Positions 7,518 to 15,758 of a stretch of 22,926 nucleotides of DNA are shown piece by piece. The stretch is from Candidatus Accumulibacter propinquus (GTDB lineage Bacteria > Pseudomonadota > Gammaproteobacteria > Burkholderiales > Rhodocyclaceae). The stretch is from the NCBI GenBank assembly GCA_016714935.1, contig JADKBU010000047.1, forward strand, positions 1-22,926. Direction: 5' to 3'. Both the position numbers and the translations under genes were made by a program. The stretch's first letter is position 1. Each line of letters starts with the position of its first letter. The notes below the pieces were generated by a model. It was not told where the DNA came from. It saw only the letters and a program-made list of their open reading frames with translations, and did no database searches.

Positions 7518-8072
7518 ATGGAGGCTGTGGTTCAGAACCGCAAGCTGCGTCTGGCGACGACTTCACTGGCCGGCTGCTTCGGTTGCCACATGGCGTTTCT
7601 CGACATCGACGAACGGCTGCTCGATCTGGTCGAGCGGGTCGACTTCGACCGCTCGCCGCTGACCGACATCAAGCAATGCGGCGCCTGCGACATCGGCCTG
7701 ATCGAAGGCGGCATCTGCAACGCCGAGAACATCCACGTGCTGCAGGAGTTCCGCCGCCAGTGCAAGGTGCTGATCGCCATTGGCGCCTGTGCGGTGAATG
7801 GCGGGCTGCCGGCGCAACGCAACCACCTCAGCCTCGGGCAGTGCCTGCAGGAGGTCTATCTGACCTGGCCGGGTATCGTCAGCGGGCAGATCCCCAACGA
7901 TCCCGAACTGCCGCTGCCGCTCGACAAGGTGCACCCGATCCATGAGATCGTGCGCATCGATTACTTCATCCCCGGCTGTCCGCCTTCCGGCGACGCCATC
8001 TGGAAGTTCCTGACCGACCTGCTCGACGGGCGGACGCCGCGGCTGGGACATCCGCTGCTGCATTTCGACTGA
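7518..8072 (+). CDS. hoxY: NiFe hydrogenase small subunit HoxY
   Basis: A 184-aa short-form small subunit carrying the proximal 4Fe-4S cluster that receives electrons from the NiFe centre in HoxH. C20, C23, C91 (GACAVNGG) and C154 (PGCPPSG) are the expected cluster ligands. Further Cys residues lie at C54, C57 and C67. There is no Tat signal peptide, in line with a cytoplasmic enzyme. It lacks the C-terminal part that binds medial and distal clusters in membrane hydrogenases, which is normal for group 3d. GAGGAG precedes the ATG. Confidence 0.95.
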   Translation: MEAVVQNRKLRLATTSLAGCFGCHMAFLDIDERLLDLVERVDFDRSPLTDIKQCGACDIGLIEGGICNAENIHVLQEFRRQCKVLIAIGACAVNGGLPAQRNHLSLGQCLQEVYLTWPGIVSGQIPNDPELPLPLDKVHPIHEIVRIDYFIPGCPPSGDAIWKFLTDLLDGRTPRLGHPLLHFD

Positions 8073-8083
8073 GGGACACCGCC

Positions 8084-9562
8084 ATGGCATCTGAGGCTTT
8101 CGCACTCGAAACCGCCGCCGCCGAAGCCGGCACACTGCGCCGGGTGGCCATCGATCCGGTGTCGCGCGTCGAAGGGCACGGCAAGGTCACGCTGCTGCTC
8201 GACGCCAACGACGAGGTGCAGCAGGTTCGCCTGCACATCGTCGAGTTCCGTGGTTTCGAGAAGTTCATCCAGGGCCGCCCGTATTGGGAAGTGCCGGTGA
8301 TGGTGCAACGCCTGTGCGGCATCTGCCCGGTCTCGCATCACCTTGCGGCGGCCAAGGCGCTCGACCACGTCGTCGGCGCCGAGAAACTGCCGGCGAGTGC
8401 CGAGAAGCTGCGCCGCCTGATGCACTACGGCCAGATCCTGCAGTCGCACGCCCTGCATTTCTTCCATCTCTCGTCGCCCGACCTGCTCTTTGGCTTTGCC
8501 AGCGATGCTGGCCGCCGCAACATCGTCGGCGTTGCCGCGGCGTATCCGGAAGTGGCAAAACAGGGGGTGCTGTTGCGCAAGTTCGGCCAGGAGGTGATCC
8601 GCCTGACCGCCGGCAAGCGCGTGCATGGCACCGGCGCGATTCCGGGCGGCGTCAATCGCGCCCTGAGCCCCGCCGAGCGCGATGGCCTGCTGGCCGATAT
8701 CGACCAGATTGTCGACTGGAGCCGCGCGGCGGTGCACATCGTCAAGCGCCTGCATGCCGCTGATCCACCGCTCTACGACAGTTTCGGCACCTTCCGCTCG
8801 AACATCCTTTCGCTGGTCGGTGCCGACGGCGCGCTCGATTTCTACGATGGCCGCCTGCGCGCCCGCGATGCCGACGGCAAGATCCTGGTCGACGGTTTCG
8901 CCGTCGAGAATTACCAGCAACTGATCCACGAGGAAGTCAAGCCGTGGAGCTACATGAAGTTTCCCTTCCTGGCGGCGCTCGGCCCGCGCGACGGTTGGTA
9001 CAAGGTCGGACCGCTGGCGCGCGTGCAGAACTGCGATTCGATCGCCACGCCGCTGGCCGAAGGTGAGCGCCGCGAGTTCATCGACCATGGCCAGGGTCGC
9101 CTGATCCACGCGCCGCTGGCCTATCACTGGGCACGCATGATCGAGATGCTGCACGCGGCGGAAACGATCAAGGATCTGCTGCACGACGACGACCTTTCGG
9201 GGAGCGAACTGAGCTGCAGCGGTACCCGCCGGCACGAGGGCGTCGGCGTCATCGAAGCGCCGCGCGGCACACTGATCCACCACTACCGCGTCGATGACGA
9301 CGACCTGGTGACGATGTGCAACCTGATCGTCTCGACCACGCACAACAACCAGCCGATGAACGAGGCCATCCGGCGCGTCGCCCGGCGCTATCTCAACGGT
9401 CGCCAGCTCAGCGAGGGCCTGCTCAACCACATCGAAGTCGCGATCCGCGCCTTCGATCCCTGTCTTTCGTGCGCCACGCACGCGCTCGGCAAGATGCCGC
9501 TGCAACTTGAGCTGCAGGATGCCGCGGGGCAGGTGATCGCGCGGATGCGCAGCGCCTCCTGA
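8084..9562 (+). CDS. hoxH: NiFe hydrogenase large (catalytic) subunit HoxH
   Basis: A 492-aa catalytic subunit that oxidises H2 or reduces protons at a NiFe(CN)2CO site. Four metal-binding cysteines are present: C78 and C81 in RLCGICP, and C460 and C463 in DPCLSCATH. RVEGHG near residue 28 is the N-terminal family motif. A 26-residue tail follows H466. In this family the tail is removed by HoxW after nickel insertion, so the gene looks complete and processable. Assignment to group 3d (bidirectional, NAD-linked) rests on these motifs and on the hoxFUYH order. Accessory hyp genes must lie elsewhere in the genome. Confidence 0.96.
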   Translation: MASEAFALETAAAEAGTLRRVAIDPVSRVEGHGKVTLLLDANDEVQQVRLHIVEFRGFEKFIQGRPYWEVPVMVQRLCGICPVSHHLAAAKALDHVVGAEKLPASAEKLRRLMHYGQILQSHALHFFHLSSPDLLFGFASDAGRRNIVGVAAAYPEVAKQGVLLRKFGQEVIRLTAGKRVHGTGAIPGGVNRALSPAERDGLLADIDQIVDWSRAAVHIVKRLHAADPPLYDSFGTFRSNILSLVGADGALDFYDGRLRARDADGKILVDGFAVENYQQLIHEEVKPWSYMKFPFLAALGPRDGWYKVGPLARVQNCDSIATPLAEGERREFIDHGQGRLIHAPLAYHWARMIEMLHAAETIKDLLHDDDLSGSELSCSGTRRHEGVGVIEAPRGTLIHHYRVDDDDLVTMCNLIVSTTHNNQPMNEAIRRVARRYLNGRQLSEGLLNHIEVAIRAFDPCLSCATHALGKMPLQLELQDAAGQVIARMRSAS

Positions 9563-9581
9563 CTTGCCGGCGGAGCAGCCC

Positions 9582-10115
9582 GTGTCGCTCGCGCCGGTGG
9601 TCATCCTGGCCTGCGGCAATCCCAGCCGTGGCGACGACGCCCTGGGGCCGATGCTCCTCGACCGCCTGCAGGACTGGCTGGCGTGCGAGGGTCTGAGCAC
9701 CGGCTTCGAACTGATCGGCGACTTCCAGTGGCAGGTCGAGCACGCCCTCGACCTCGCCGGGCGGCGCCTGGCACTGTTCCTCGATGCCGGCCAGCGGACG
9801 CCGGCGCCGTGGGTTCTGCGGCAGGTGCTGGCGCTTGCCACGCCGACGCCGAGCACGCATGCGCTATCGCCGGAAGCGGTGCTCGCCGTACTGGCGCGCA
9901 TCGGACAACCGGCGCCACCGACCTTCGTGCTCGGCGTTGCCGGCGAGCGCTTCGAACTCGGGGAAGGCCTGAGCGCCGCCGCGAGCCGCCACGCCGAGGG
10001 TGCGTTCGCCCTGCTGCAAGCCTTGTGCCGTACTCCCCGTGTTGATGCCTGGCAGGCTCTGGCCACCGGGGAACCGGGCGGGTTCGTGCGCTGGTCGGCG
10101 AGGGATGCGCAATGA
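9582..10115 (+). CDS. hoxW: hydrogenase maturation protease HoxW
   Basis: An endopeptidase that cleaves the HoxH C-terminal extension once nickel is bound. The protein has 177 aa from the GTG at 9582, which has GGCGGAG about 6 bases upstream. A TTG at 9564 in the same frame would add six residues, but no ribosome-binding site supports it. ILACGNPSRGDDALGP near the N-terminus is the M52-family motif (GNxxRGDD), with the first metal-binding Asp. It begins 19 bases after hoxH, fitting a co-transcribed dedicated protease. Sequence after residue 50 is less conserved and offers no further clear motif. Confidence 0.88.
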   Translation: MSLAPVVILACGNPSRGDDALGPMLLDRLQDWLACEGLSTGFELIGDFQWQVEHALDLAGRRLALFLDAGQRTPAPWVLRQVLALATPTPSTHALSPEAVLAVLARIGQPAPPTFVLGVAGERFELGEGLSAAASRHAEGAFALLQALCRTPRVDAWQALATGEPGGFVRWSARDAQ

Positions 10116-10182
10116 GCACCCCGTTCGTTTCGCACCGGGACGCGGGACGCGTCCGGAGCGAGCGGTACTCGCGTCGGAGCGC

Positions 10183-10644
10183 TCACCCGGGCTTGGCGAT
10201 GATCCCCGGCAGGTAGCCGGTACCCTTGAAGATCGAGAGATTCTGTCGACGCGGCGCCACTCCCGGAGCGGCCAGACCGATGTGCACCCACGCGCCGTAT
10301 TCGTGGATGAGCTGATCGTAGGCGATCCCTGACGCGGCGATCTTTTTGGCTGTTTGCAGGACGGTGCCGAATTTCGGGGCCGTAAAGTCCGCGGCCAGAC
10401 CCAGCAGGTGCGCGCTCTTTGCCGAGCCGCCGACCGCGGTGTTGAGCGCCGGGCTACGGTAGCCGCTACTGATCAACAGGCTCACGCCGCCGAGCAGCGT
10501 GCGAACTTCCTCCAGAACCTCGGCGAGGCTTTTCAGGTTGCGCAGCGTCGCTGCTCCCGGCGTGTTGTCGATCCCGCTTCTCGTGGCGGTTTGGCTGGCG
10601 ACCAGTTCATCCAGCGTAAAGTGTTCGGTCAGGCTCCTGGGCAT
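10183..10644 (-). CDS. M15-family metallopeptidase (endolysin / D,D-peptidase-like)
   Basis: The predicted protein has 153 aa from an ATG preceded by AGGAG; an upstream in-frame extension has no support. The zinc site is recognisable: H79 and D86 in SAHLLGLAADF and H121 in WVHIGL, with E115 as the likely catalytic base. SGYRSP (60-65) is also typical. Such proteins cut D-amino-acid bonds in peptidoglycan; this short M15A/M15_3 form is common in prophages as an endolysin. No signal peptide is visible, so it would need a holin or lysis to reach the wall, or would act on cytoplasmic muropeptides. It lies 59 bases downstream of the hydrolase gene, probably in one transcript, and ends tail-to-tail with hoxW 67 bp away. 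No other phage gene is nearby. Confidence 0.85.
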   Translation of the reverse strand: MPRSLTEHFTLDELVASQTATRSGIDNTPGAATLRNLKSLAEVLEEVRTLLGGVSLLISSGYRSPALNTAVGGSAKSAHLLGLAADFTAPKFGTVLQTAKKIAASGIAYDQLIHEYGAWVHIGLAAPGVAPRRQNLSIFKGTGYLPGIIAKPG

Positions 10645-10703
10645 TTCTCGCTTCTCCTCTGAATGCTGAAAATCGCGCGCGCGGTCCGCGAGGGCCGGGA
10701 CCG

Positions 10704-11531
10704 TCAGGCGAGCGCCTTGATGGTTCTCGCCAGATGCTCGATGACTTCCGAATCCCGCCAGTACTGTTCGTGGCTGAAGGGGTTCCACGAGGTGGCAATC
10801 GCCTCGAGCAGGCCGCCGCCGGCGTTGACCGGAAGGTCTTCCACCAGTGCTTCGTAAGACGGACTCAGCGGTCGCAGCGGCCAGCCGAGGACATCGTCTT
10901 CATCGAAGAGATTGTGCCATTGGAAGTCCCGGTTCGGCCGCTGGATCGCCTGGATGTTCTTGTGCCCGGAAACAAAGATGGGAATGTTGCAGCCCGTCGT
11001 ATACAGGCGCTGCAAGGTCTGCATCCGCCGGAACTGGTCTTGCGTGGATCCGGCGGCCACCCCGTCGTCCGGCGGCGCACGCCAGATGCCCGCTGATGGC
11101 TGCGGCTGCTGCGCGTCCCAGATGTAGCTGGAGATGACCTGGCATCCGAGCGACTGGGCAACGACGATCACCGGCACGGCGCTTCGGCCAGCTTCCTCGA
11201 ACACGCTGTCCATGGTCTGGAGGATGACCTTCTGGGTCTCGAAATAGGGACTGCCGGTGACGTCCTTTCGGTACTCCAGGCTGGCTGCGTCCGAGAATCC
11301 ATAGAGCAGAAACCGCCGCAGTTTCATCCAGTCGATCTGGTCGCGCATCCTGCCGAAAATCTCGGCCTGGTTGCCTTGAAGGACATTCTGGTAGTAGATG
11401 GGCCGGAAGGCGATCCTGTTCCAGGTCGAGTTGCCTAAAGCCTTCTTGAGCAGGTCATGGAGTTCGACATAGTAAGTGGGAGAGGTGTCGCCCATTCCAT
11501 GCAGGGTAAGCAGTGCAAGTTTCTTTGGCAT
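10704..11531 (-). CDS. serine alpha/beta hydrolase (lipase/esterase-like), function unknown
   Basis: The predicted protein has 275 aa from ATG 11531. The longer frame upstream reads as low-complexity sequence and is not used. LLTLHGMGD (7-15) is a typical oxyanion-hole start. AQSLG (125-129) is a nucleophile elbow with S127 as nucleophile and Ala in the first Gly position. NPFSHEQYW (250-258) supplies the probable catalytic His254. The acid may be one of D210-D213. The fold resembles lipase-like esterases; the substrate cannot be told. There is no signal peptide or membrane segment. The upstream GGGAAT is a weak ribosome-binding site. The M15 peptidase follows in the same direction. Confidence 0.75.
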   Translation of the reverse strand: MPKKLALLTLHGMGDTSPTYYVELHDLLKKALGNSTWNRIAFRPIYYQNVLQGNQAEIFGRMRDQIDWMKLRRFLLYGFSDAASLEYRKDVTGSPYFETQKVILQTMDSVFEEAGRSAVPVIVVAQSLGCQVISSYIWDAQQPQPSAGIWRAPPDDGVAAGSTQDQFRRMQTLQRLYTTGCNIPIFVSGHKNIQAIQRPNRDFQWHNLFDEDDVLGWPLRPLSPSYEALVEDLPVNAGGGLLEAIATSWNPFSHEQYWRDSEVIEHLARTIKALA

Positions 11532-11570
11532 ACGGATTCCCGAAAAAATCGATTGGCAGAGAACAGCGTG

Positions 11571-11590
11571 CGCTTGCCAGGTGGCAAGCG
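11571..11590. repeat. 8-bp perfect hairpin upstream of the hydrolase gene
   Basis: CGCTTGCC and GGCAAGCG pair around AGGT. It lies 40 bases upstream of the hydrolase ATG, where it could form in the 5' leader or act as an operator. A second GC-rich partial palindrome (GGCGGCAGGCCGCC, near 11590-11603) follows directly. Confidence 0.45.
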
Positions 11591-11651
11591 GCGGCAGGCC
11601 GCCTGGCCAGCAACGATGCAAACCTCGCCACGGCTCGCCGAGGCGTCGGTC

Positions 11652-11696
11652 GGAAAATTGTAAGCGACGGCCAGCGCAAGCCCACACAAATTTTCC
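11652..11696. repeat. spaced inverted repeat GGAAAATT / AATTTTCC
   Basis: Perfect 8-bp arms at 11652-11659 and 11689-11696, with 29 bp between. AT-rich arms in GC-rich surroundings stand out. The minus-strand TACAAT at 11657-11662 overlaps the right-hand border of one arm and could be a -10 box for the hydrolase gene. Confidence 0.4.
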
Positions 11697-11853
11697 TGAT
11701 CGTGGCGAGGCAGAACCGGTGCCTCCTCGGCTGCCGACGTTGCCTGGAGGTTTCGCCGGTAGCAGGGTTGATCAGGCCGGTAAACGCGGGGTTGGCGTCG
11801 AATATTCCAGCCGTCGTTGCAGCCGTGCCACTTTGTAGTATTCTCCGGACAGA

Positions 11854-11864
11854 TGGTCAGACAA
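11854..11864. promoter_or_regulatory. GntR/FadR-type operator candidate upstream of glcD
   Basis: TGGTCAGACAA fits the FadR-subfamily half-palindrome pattern TNGT-N3-ACNA, used by regulators such as GlcC, LldR and PdhR. It sits 10 bases downstream of the candidate -10 and 65 bases before the glcD start, a place suited to repression. No regulator gene is in the window. Confidence 0.45.
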
Positions 11865-11928
11865 CCCTTGCGCATGCGCCCTGGGGAGCTCAAGAGGGAG
11901 GCCACGAGATTTTCGCTCGGGGGGACAC

Positions 11929-13410
11929 ATGAGCATGGAAGGCAATAGTGCCGATCGGCGTTTCGCGGTTGACCGGCCGACCCTGATCAGGCGTTTGCGC
12001 GCGGTGTTGCCGGCGCAGGCCCTGCTGGTCGAAGAAGAAGACCTGCGGCCGTATGATTGCGACGGTCTTACCGCTTATCGCCAGTTGCCGTTGCTCGTCG
12101 CCCTCCCCGAGAACGAGTCACAGGCACAGGCGATCCTCAAGGTCTGCCATGAACTGAAGGCCCCGGTGGTGGCGCGCGGTGCCGCCACCGGGCTGTCGGG
12201 CGGCGCGACCCCGCATGCCGACGGCGTTGTGGTGTCGCTCGCCAGGCTCAAGAAGATCGTCAGTATCGACGCCCTGTCGCGTACCGCGGTGGTACAGCCG
12301 GGGGTGCGCAACCTGGCGGTGTCCGAGGCGGCGGCGCCCTACGGGCTGTATTACGCGCCCGACCCTTCGTCGCAGATCGCCTGTACGATCGGTGGCAACG
12401 TCGCCGAGAACTCCGGCGGTGTGCACTGCCTCAAGTATGGCCTGACCGTGCACAATGTCCTGCGTGTGCGCGGCCTGACCATGGCGGGTGAGATCGTCGA
12501 GTTCGGCAACGCGGCACTCGACGCTGCCGGCTACGATCTGCTGGCGCTGCTCAACGGCTCCGAAGGACTGCTGGCCATGATCACCGAGGTGACGGTCAGG
12601 CTGACGCCCAAGCCCCAACTGGCGCAGGTGGTGATCGCCTCTTTCGACGACGTGCGGCGAGCCGGCGACGCCGTCGCCGGGATCATTGCCGCCGGCATCA
12701 TCCCGGCCGGTCTCGAAATGATGGACAAGAAGGCCATCCACGCCGTCGAGCCCTACGTCAACGCCGGTTACGACATGGACGCCGAAGCGATCCTGCTGTG
12801 CGAGTCGGACGGCACGCCGGAAGAAGTCGCCGAGGAGATCGGGCGCATCACGGCGGTACTGGAAAGGAGCGGCGCCTCGGCCTATTGCGTTTCGCGCACC
12901 GAAGCCGAGCGTCTCAAGTTCTGGGCTGGACGCAAGGCGGCGTTCCCGGCTGTTGGTCGGCTGACCCCGGATTATCTGTGCATGGACGGCACCATTCCGA
13001 GAAAGCGGTTGGCGGAAATGCTCCAGGAGATCACCTTGCTTTCCGGGAAATACGATCTGCGTTGCGCCAACGTCTTCCACGCCGGCGACGGCAATCTGCA
13101 TCCGCTGATCATGTACGATGCCAATCAGCCCGGACAGCTCGAACGGGCGATGGCTTTCGGTGCCGAAATCCTGGAACTGTCGGTACGCTTCGGAGGCACC
13201 ATCACCGGCGAGCATGGGGTGGGGATCGAGAAGGTCAATCTGATGGCCGAACAGTTCGGAATGGCCGAGATCGAAACCTTTCATCGCCTCAAGGCGGCCT
13301 TCGACGAGCATGGGCTGCTCAATCCCGGCAAGGGCGTGCCGACGCTTGCCCGTTGCCGCGAATATATCCAGGCGCGCGTGGCGCGTGCGCCGACTGCGCC
13401 GAGGTTCTGA
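11929..13410 (+). CDS. glcD: glycolate dehydrogenase, FAD-binding subunit GlcD
   Basis: A 493-aa flavoprotein subunit that oxidises glycolate to glyoxylate as part of GlcDEF. FAD-binding (PCMH/VAO fold) motifs are RGAATGLSGGATP (83-95) and GGNVAENSGG (155-164). VFHAGDGNLHPL near residue 382 and GEHGVGIEK near 427 are typical of the FAD-oxidase C-terminal domain. ATG 11929 has GGGGGA five bases upstream. The stop codon TGA overlaps the glcE ATG by one base, so the two are translationally coupled. D-lactate dehydrogenases share these domains, but the downstream glcE and glcF make glycolate the likely substrate. Confidence 0.93.
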   Translation: MSMEGNSADRRFAVDRPTLIRRLRAVLPAQALLVEEEDLRPYDCDGLTAYRQLPLLVALPENESQAQAILKVCHELKAPVVARGAATGLSGGATPHADGVVVSLARLKKIVSIDALSRTAVVQPGVRNLAVSEAAAPYGLYYAPDPSSQIACTIGGNVAENSGGVHCLKYGLTVHNVLRVRGLTMAGEIVEFGNAALDAAGYDLLALLNGSEGLLAMITEVTVRLTPKPQLAQVVIASFDDVRRAGDAVAGIIAAGIIPAGLEMMDKKAIHAVEPYVNAGYDMDAEAILLCESDGTPEEVAEEIGRITAVLERSGASAYCVSRTEAERLKFWAGRKAAFPAVGRLTPDYLCMDGTIPRKRLAEMLQEITLLSGKYDLRCANVFHAGDGNLHPLIMYDANQPGQLERAMAFGAEILELSVRFGGTITGEHGVGIEKVNLMAEQFGMAEIETFHRLKAAFDEHGLLNPGKGVPTLARCREYIQARVARAPTAPRF

Positions 13411-14471
13411 TGGAAACACTGATCGACGACTGGCGCGCACGCATTGCCGCTGCGGCCGGCTCGGGCGGCAAGCTGGCGATTCGTGGCGGCGGCAGCAAGT
13501 GTTTCTACGGTGGTCCGGAGACGGGCGAGCGGCTCGATGTCGCCGCCTACAGCGGGATCGTCGCCTACGAGCCGACCGAACTGGTGGTGACCGCGCGTGC
13601 CGGAACGGGCCTGCGCGAGCTGGCGGCAACACTCGCCGAGAAGGGGCAGGGCCTGGTCTTCGAGCCGCCGCATTTCGGGGCCGCGGCGACGGTCGGCGGC
13701 ATGCTCGCCAGCGGTTTGTCGGGACCACGCCGGCAGGCGGTGGGTGCGGTGCGCGATTTCGTGCTCGGCGTCAAACTGCTGAATGGCAGCGGCGAAGTGC
13801 TCACCTTCGGCGGGCAGGTGATGAAGAACGTCGCCGGCTACGATGTCCCGCGCTTGCTGGCTGGCAGCCTCGGCACGCTCGGCGTCGTGCTCGAAGTCTC
13901 GATCAAGGTGCTGCCGCTGCCGGTGGCCGAGAAAACCTTGCGTTTCGCGCTCGACGAAGCTGCGGCGCTGCAGAAACTCAACCAGTGGGGTGGCCGGCCG
14001 TTGCCGATTTCGGCGTCGGCGTGGCACGACGGCCTGCTGACGCTGCGCCTGTCCGGGGCTGCCGCCGCGGTCGCTGCCGCAGAGCGCGAGCTCGCCGGCG
14101 AGGTGCTGGCCGATGCCGACGCCTTCTGGGATTCGCTGCGCGAGCAGAAGCAGGCGTTCTTCCTCGGCGATGCGCCGCTGTGGCGGCTTTCGCTGCCGTC
14201 GGTGACACCGCCGCAGGCGCTCGGAGAGACGCTGATCGAATGGGGTGGCGCGCAGCGCTGGCTGCGCGGTGGCGACGCCAGGCGGATACGCGCGGCCGCG
14301 GCAAAGGCCGGCGGGCATGCGACCCTGTTTCGTGGTGACGATGCCCTGAAGACGGAGGTCGGCGTCTTCCAGCCGTTGACCGCGCCGCTGGCGCGCATCC
14401 ATCGTCATCTGAAGCAGGCCTTCGATCCGCAGGGGGTGTTCAACCCCGGCCGGATGTATCCCGGTCTATGA
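13410..14471 (+). CDS. glcE: glycolate dehydrogenase, FAD-binding subunit GlcE
   Basis: A 353-aa second FAD-binding-fold subunit of the GlcDEF complex. LAIRGGGSKCFYG near residue 22 and a GGMLASGLSGPRR segment near residue 96 correspond to the FAD-binding elements. The C-terminus ends FDPQGVFNPGRMYPGL, the usual GlcE closing motif. The length is normal. It overlaps glcD by one base and is followed by glcF after 13 bases. The ribosome-binding site lies inside the glcD end and is not strong, consistent with translational coupling. Confidence 0.93.
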   Translation: METLIDDWRARIAAAAGSGGKLAIRGGGSKCFYGGPETGERLDVAAYSGIVAYEPTELVVTARAGTGLRELAATLAEKGQGLVFEPPHFGAAATVGGMLASGLSGPRRQAVGAVRDFVLGVKLLNGSGEVLTFGGQVMKNVAGYDVPRLLAGSLGTLGVVLEVSIKVLPLPVAEKTLRFALDEAAALQKLNQWGGRPLPISASAWHDGLLTLRLSGAAAAVAAAERELAGEVLADADAFWDSLREQKQAFFLGDAPLWRLSLPSVTPPQALGETLIEWGGAQRWLRGGDARRIRAAAAKAGGHATLFRGDDALKTEVGVFQPLTAPLARIHRHLKQAFDPQGVFNPGRMYPGL

Positions 14472-14484
14472 AAGTTCGCCGATC

Positions 14485-15738
14485 ATGCAAACCAATCTAG
14501 CCGATTTCATCAAGGACACACCAGCCGGGCGCGAGGCCGACGCAATTCTGCGCAGTTGCGTGCATTGCGGCTTCTGCACCGCAACTTGTCCGACCTATCA
14601 GTTGCTCGGCGATGAACTCGACGGGCCGCGCGGCCGCATCTACCTGATAAAACAGATGCTCGAAGGGCATGCGGTCACCACCCGGACACAACTGCATCTC
14701 GATCGCTGCCTGAGTTGCCGCGCCTGCGAAACGAGCTGTCCTTCAGGCGTCAGGTATCATCGCCTGCTGGAGATCGGACGCGCAGTCATCGAGCAACGTG
14801 TACCGCGATCACTCGCCGCCCGGGCGACGCGTTACCTGCTTTGTGAAGCGCTGCCGCGCAACTGGATTTTCAAGCCGGCCGTGCGTGTCGGACAACTGTT
14901 GCGGCCGCTGTTGCCGGCCGCCCTGGCCGACAAGGTGCCGAGCGCTGCCGGTGGGGTGCGCAGACCGTGGCCGCGGCCGGCCGCGCGGCCACGCAGGATG
15001 ATCGCCCTGGCCGGTTGCGTGCAGCCGACCCTGACCCCGAATACCAATGCGGCGACGGCCCGTGTTCTTGACCGGCTCGGTATCGAACTGTTCGAAGTGC
15101 CGGGCGCCGGCTGTTGTGGCGCGCTGCGCTACCACCTCAATGCCCAGGAAAAGGCACTCGACGACATGCGGCGGGTGATCGACGCCTGGTGGCCGCATGT
15201 CGAGAGCGGCTCCGTCGAGGGCTTCGTGATGACCGCGTCGGGCTGCGGTGCGCACGTGCGCGAATATGGTGAACTGCTCAGGCACGATCCGGCGTACGCC
15301 GACAAGGCGGCGCGAATTGCTGCCATGACGCGCGATGCCTCCGAGGTCCTTGCTGCCGAGCAGCAACAACTCGTCGAGTTGCTGCGTCGGCAGGGTGATG
15401 GCAGCGGCCAGCGGGTGGCGTTTCACTCGCCCTGCACCCTGCAGCACGCGCAGAAGATTCGCGGTGTCGTCGAAGCGTTGCTGACTGCCGCCGGTTACCA
15501 GCTCTCGCCGGTTGCCGATTCGCACCTGTGCTGCGGCTCGGCGGGGACCTACTCGATCAGCCAGCCGGTGCTCGCCACGCAGTTGCGTGACAACAAGCTG
15601 GCAGCGATGCGCGCGGGTTCGCCGGCACTGCTGGTGACGGCCAATATCGGGTGCCAGACGCACCTGCAGAGCGGCAGCAGGGTACCGGTGCGGCACTGGA
15701 TCGAACTGATCGACGAGCGCCTGGGCGCGGCCTCCTGA
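14485..15738 (+). CDS. glcF: glycolate dehydrogenase, iron-sulfur subunit GlcF
   Basis: A 417-aa electron-transfer subunit that takes electrons from GlcDE, probably to the quinone pool at the membrane. Two 4Fe-4S motifs are complete: C25, C28, C31 and C35, then C75, C78, C81 and C85. Two CCG-type domains follow, with GAGCCGALRYH and HLCCGSAGTY. The length matches the family. It starts 13 bases after glcE. The ANL-like gene begins 20 bases after its stop codon, so the operon probably continues. Confidence 0.93.
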   Translation: MQTNLADFIKDTPAGREADAILRSCVHCGFCTATCPTYQLLGDELDGPRGRIYLIKQMLEGHAVTTRTQLHLDRCLSCRACETSCPSGVRYHRLLEIGRAVIEQRVPRSLAARATRYLLCEALPRNWIFKPAVRVGQLLRPLLPAALADKVPSAAGGVRRPWPRPAARPRRMIALAGCVQPTLTPNTNAATARVLDRLGIELFEVPGAGCCGALRYHLNAQEKALDDMRRVIDAWWPHVESGSVEGFVMTASGCGAHVREYGELLRHDPAYADKAARIAAMTRDASEVLAAEQQQLVELLRRQGDGSGQRVAFHSPCTLQHAQKIRGVVEALLTAAGYQLSPVADSHLCCGSAGTYSISQPVLATQLRDNKLAAMRAGSPALLVTANIGCQTHLQSGSRVPVRHWIELIDERLGAAS

Positions 15739-15758
15739 GCAACCGATGCGGAGACAGG

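Larger units (their letters stand above)
11532..11928. other. 397-bp divergent promoter region between the hydrolase gene and glcD
   Basis: No credible gene: open frames here on both strands have low-complexity composition and no start signals. The region holds two inverted repeats on the hydrolase side (11571-11590 and 11652-11696). On the glcD side it holds a weak promoter candidate, TTGCAG (11817-11822) and TATTCT (11839-11844) with a 16-bp spacer, and a GntR-type palindrome just downstream. GGGGGA directly upstream of ATG 11929 is the glcD ribosome-binding site. Confidence 0.55.

Noticed and set aside
10116..10182. Bidirectional terminator between hoxW and the M15 gene
   Set aside because: Only short palindromes (GGACGCGTCC at 10145-10154) and no T-run on either strand.
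7961..10291. Minus-strand 776-codon frame opposite hoxY, hoxH and hoxW
   Set aside because: Although very long, it is antisense to three motif-complete genes, has no domain and overlaps the M15 peptidase end.
11435..11905. Minus-strand 156-codon frame upstream of the hydrolase
   Set aside because: Cys/Arg-rich random-looking sequence, no start signal; it overlaps the hydrolase 5' end out of frame.
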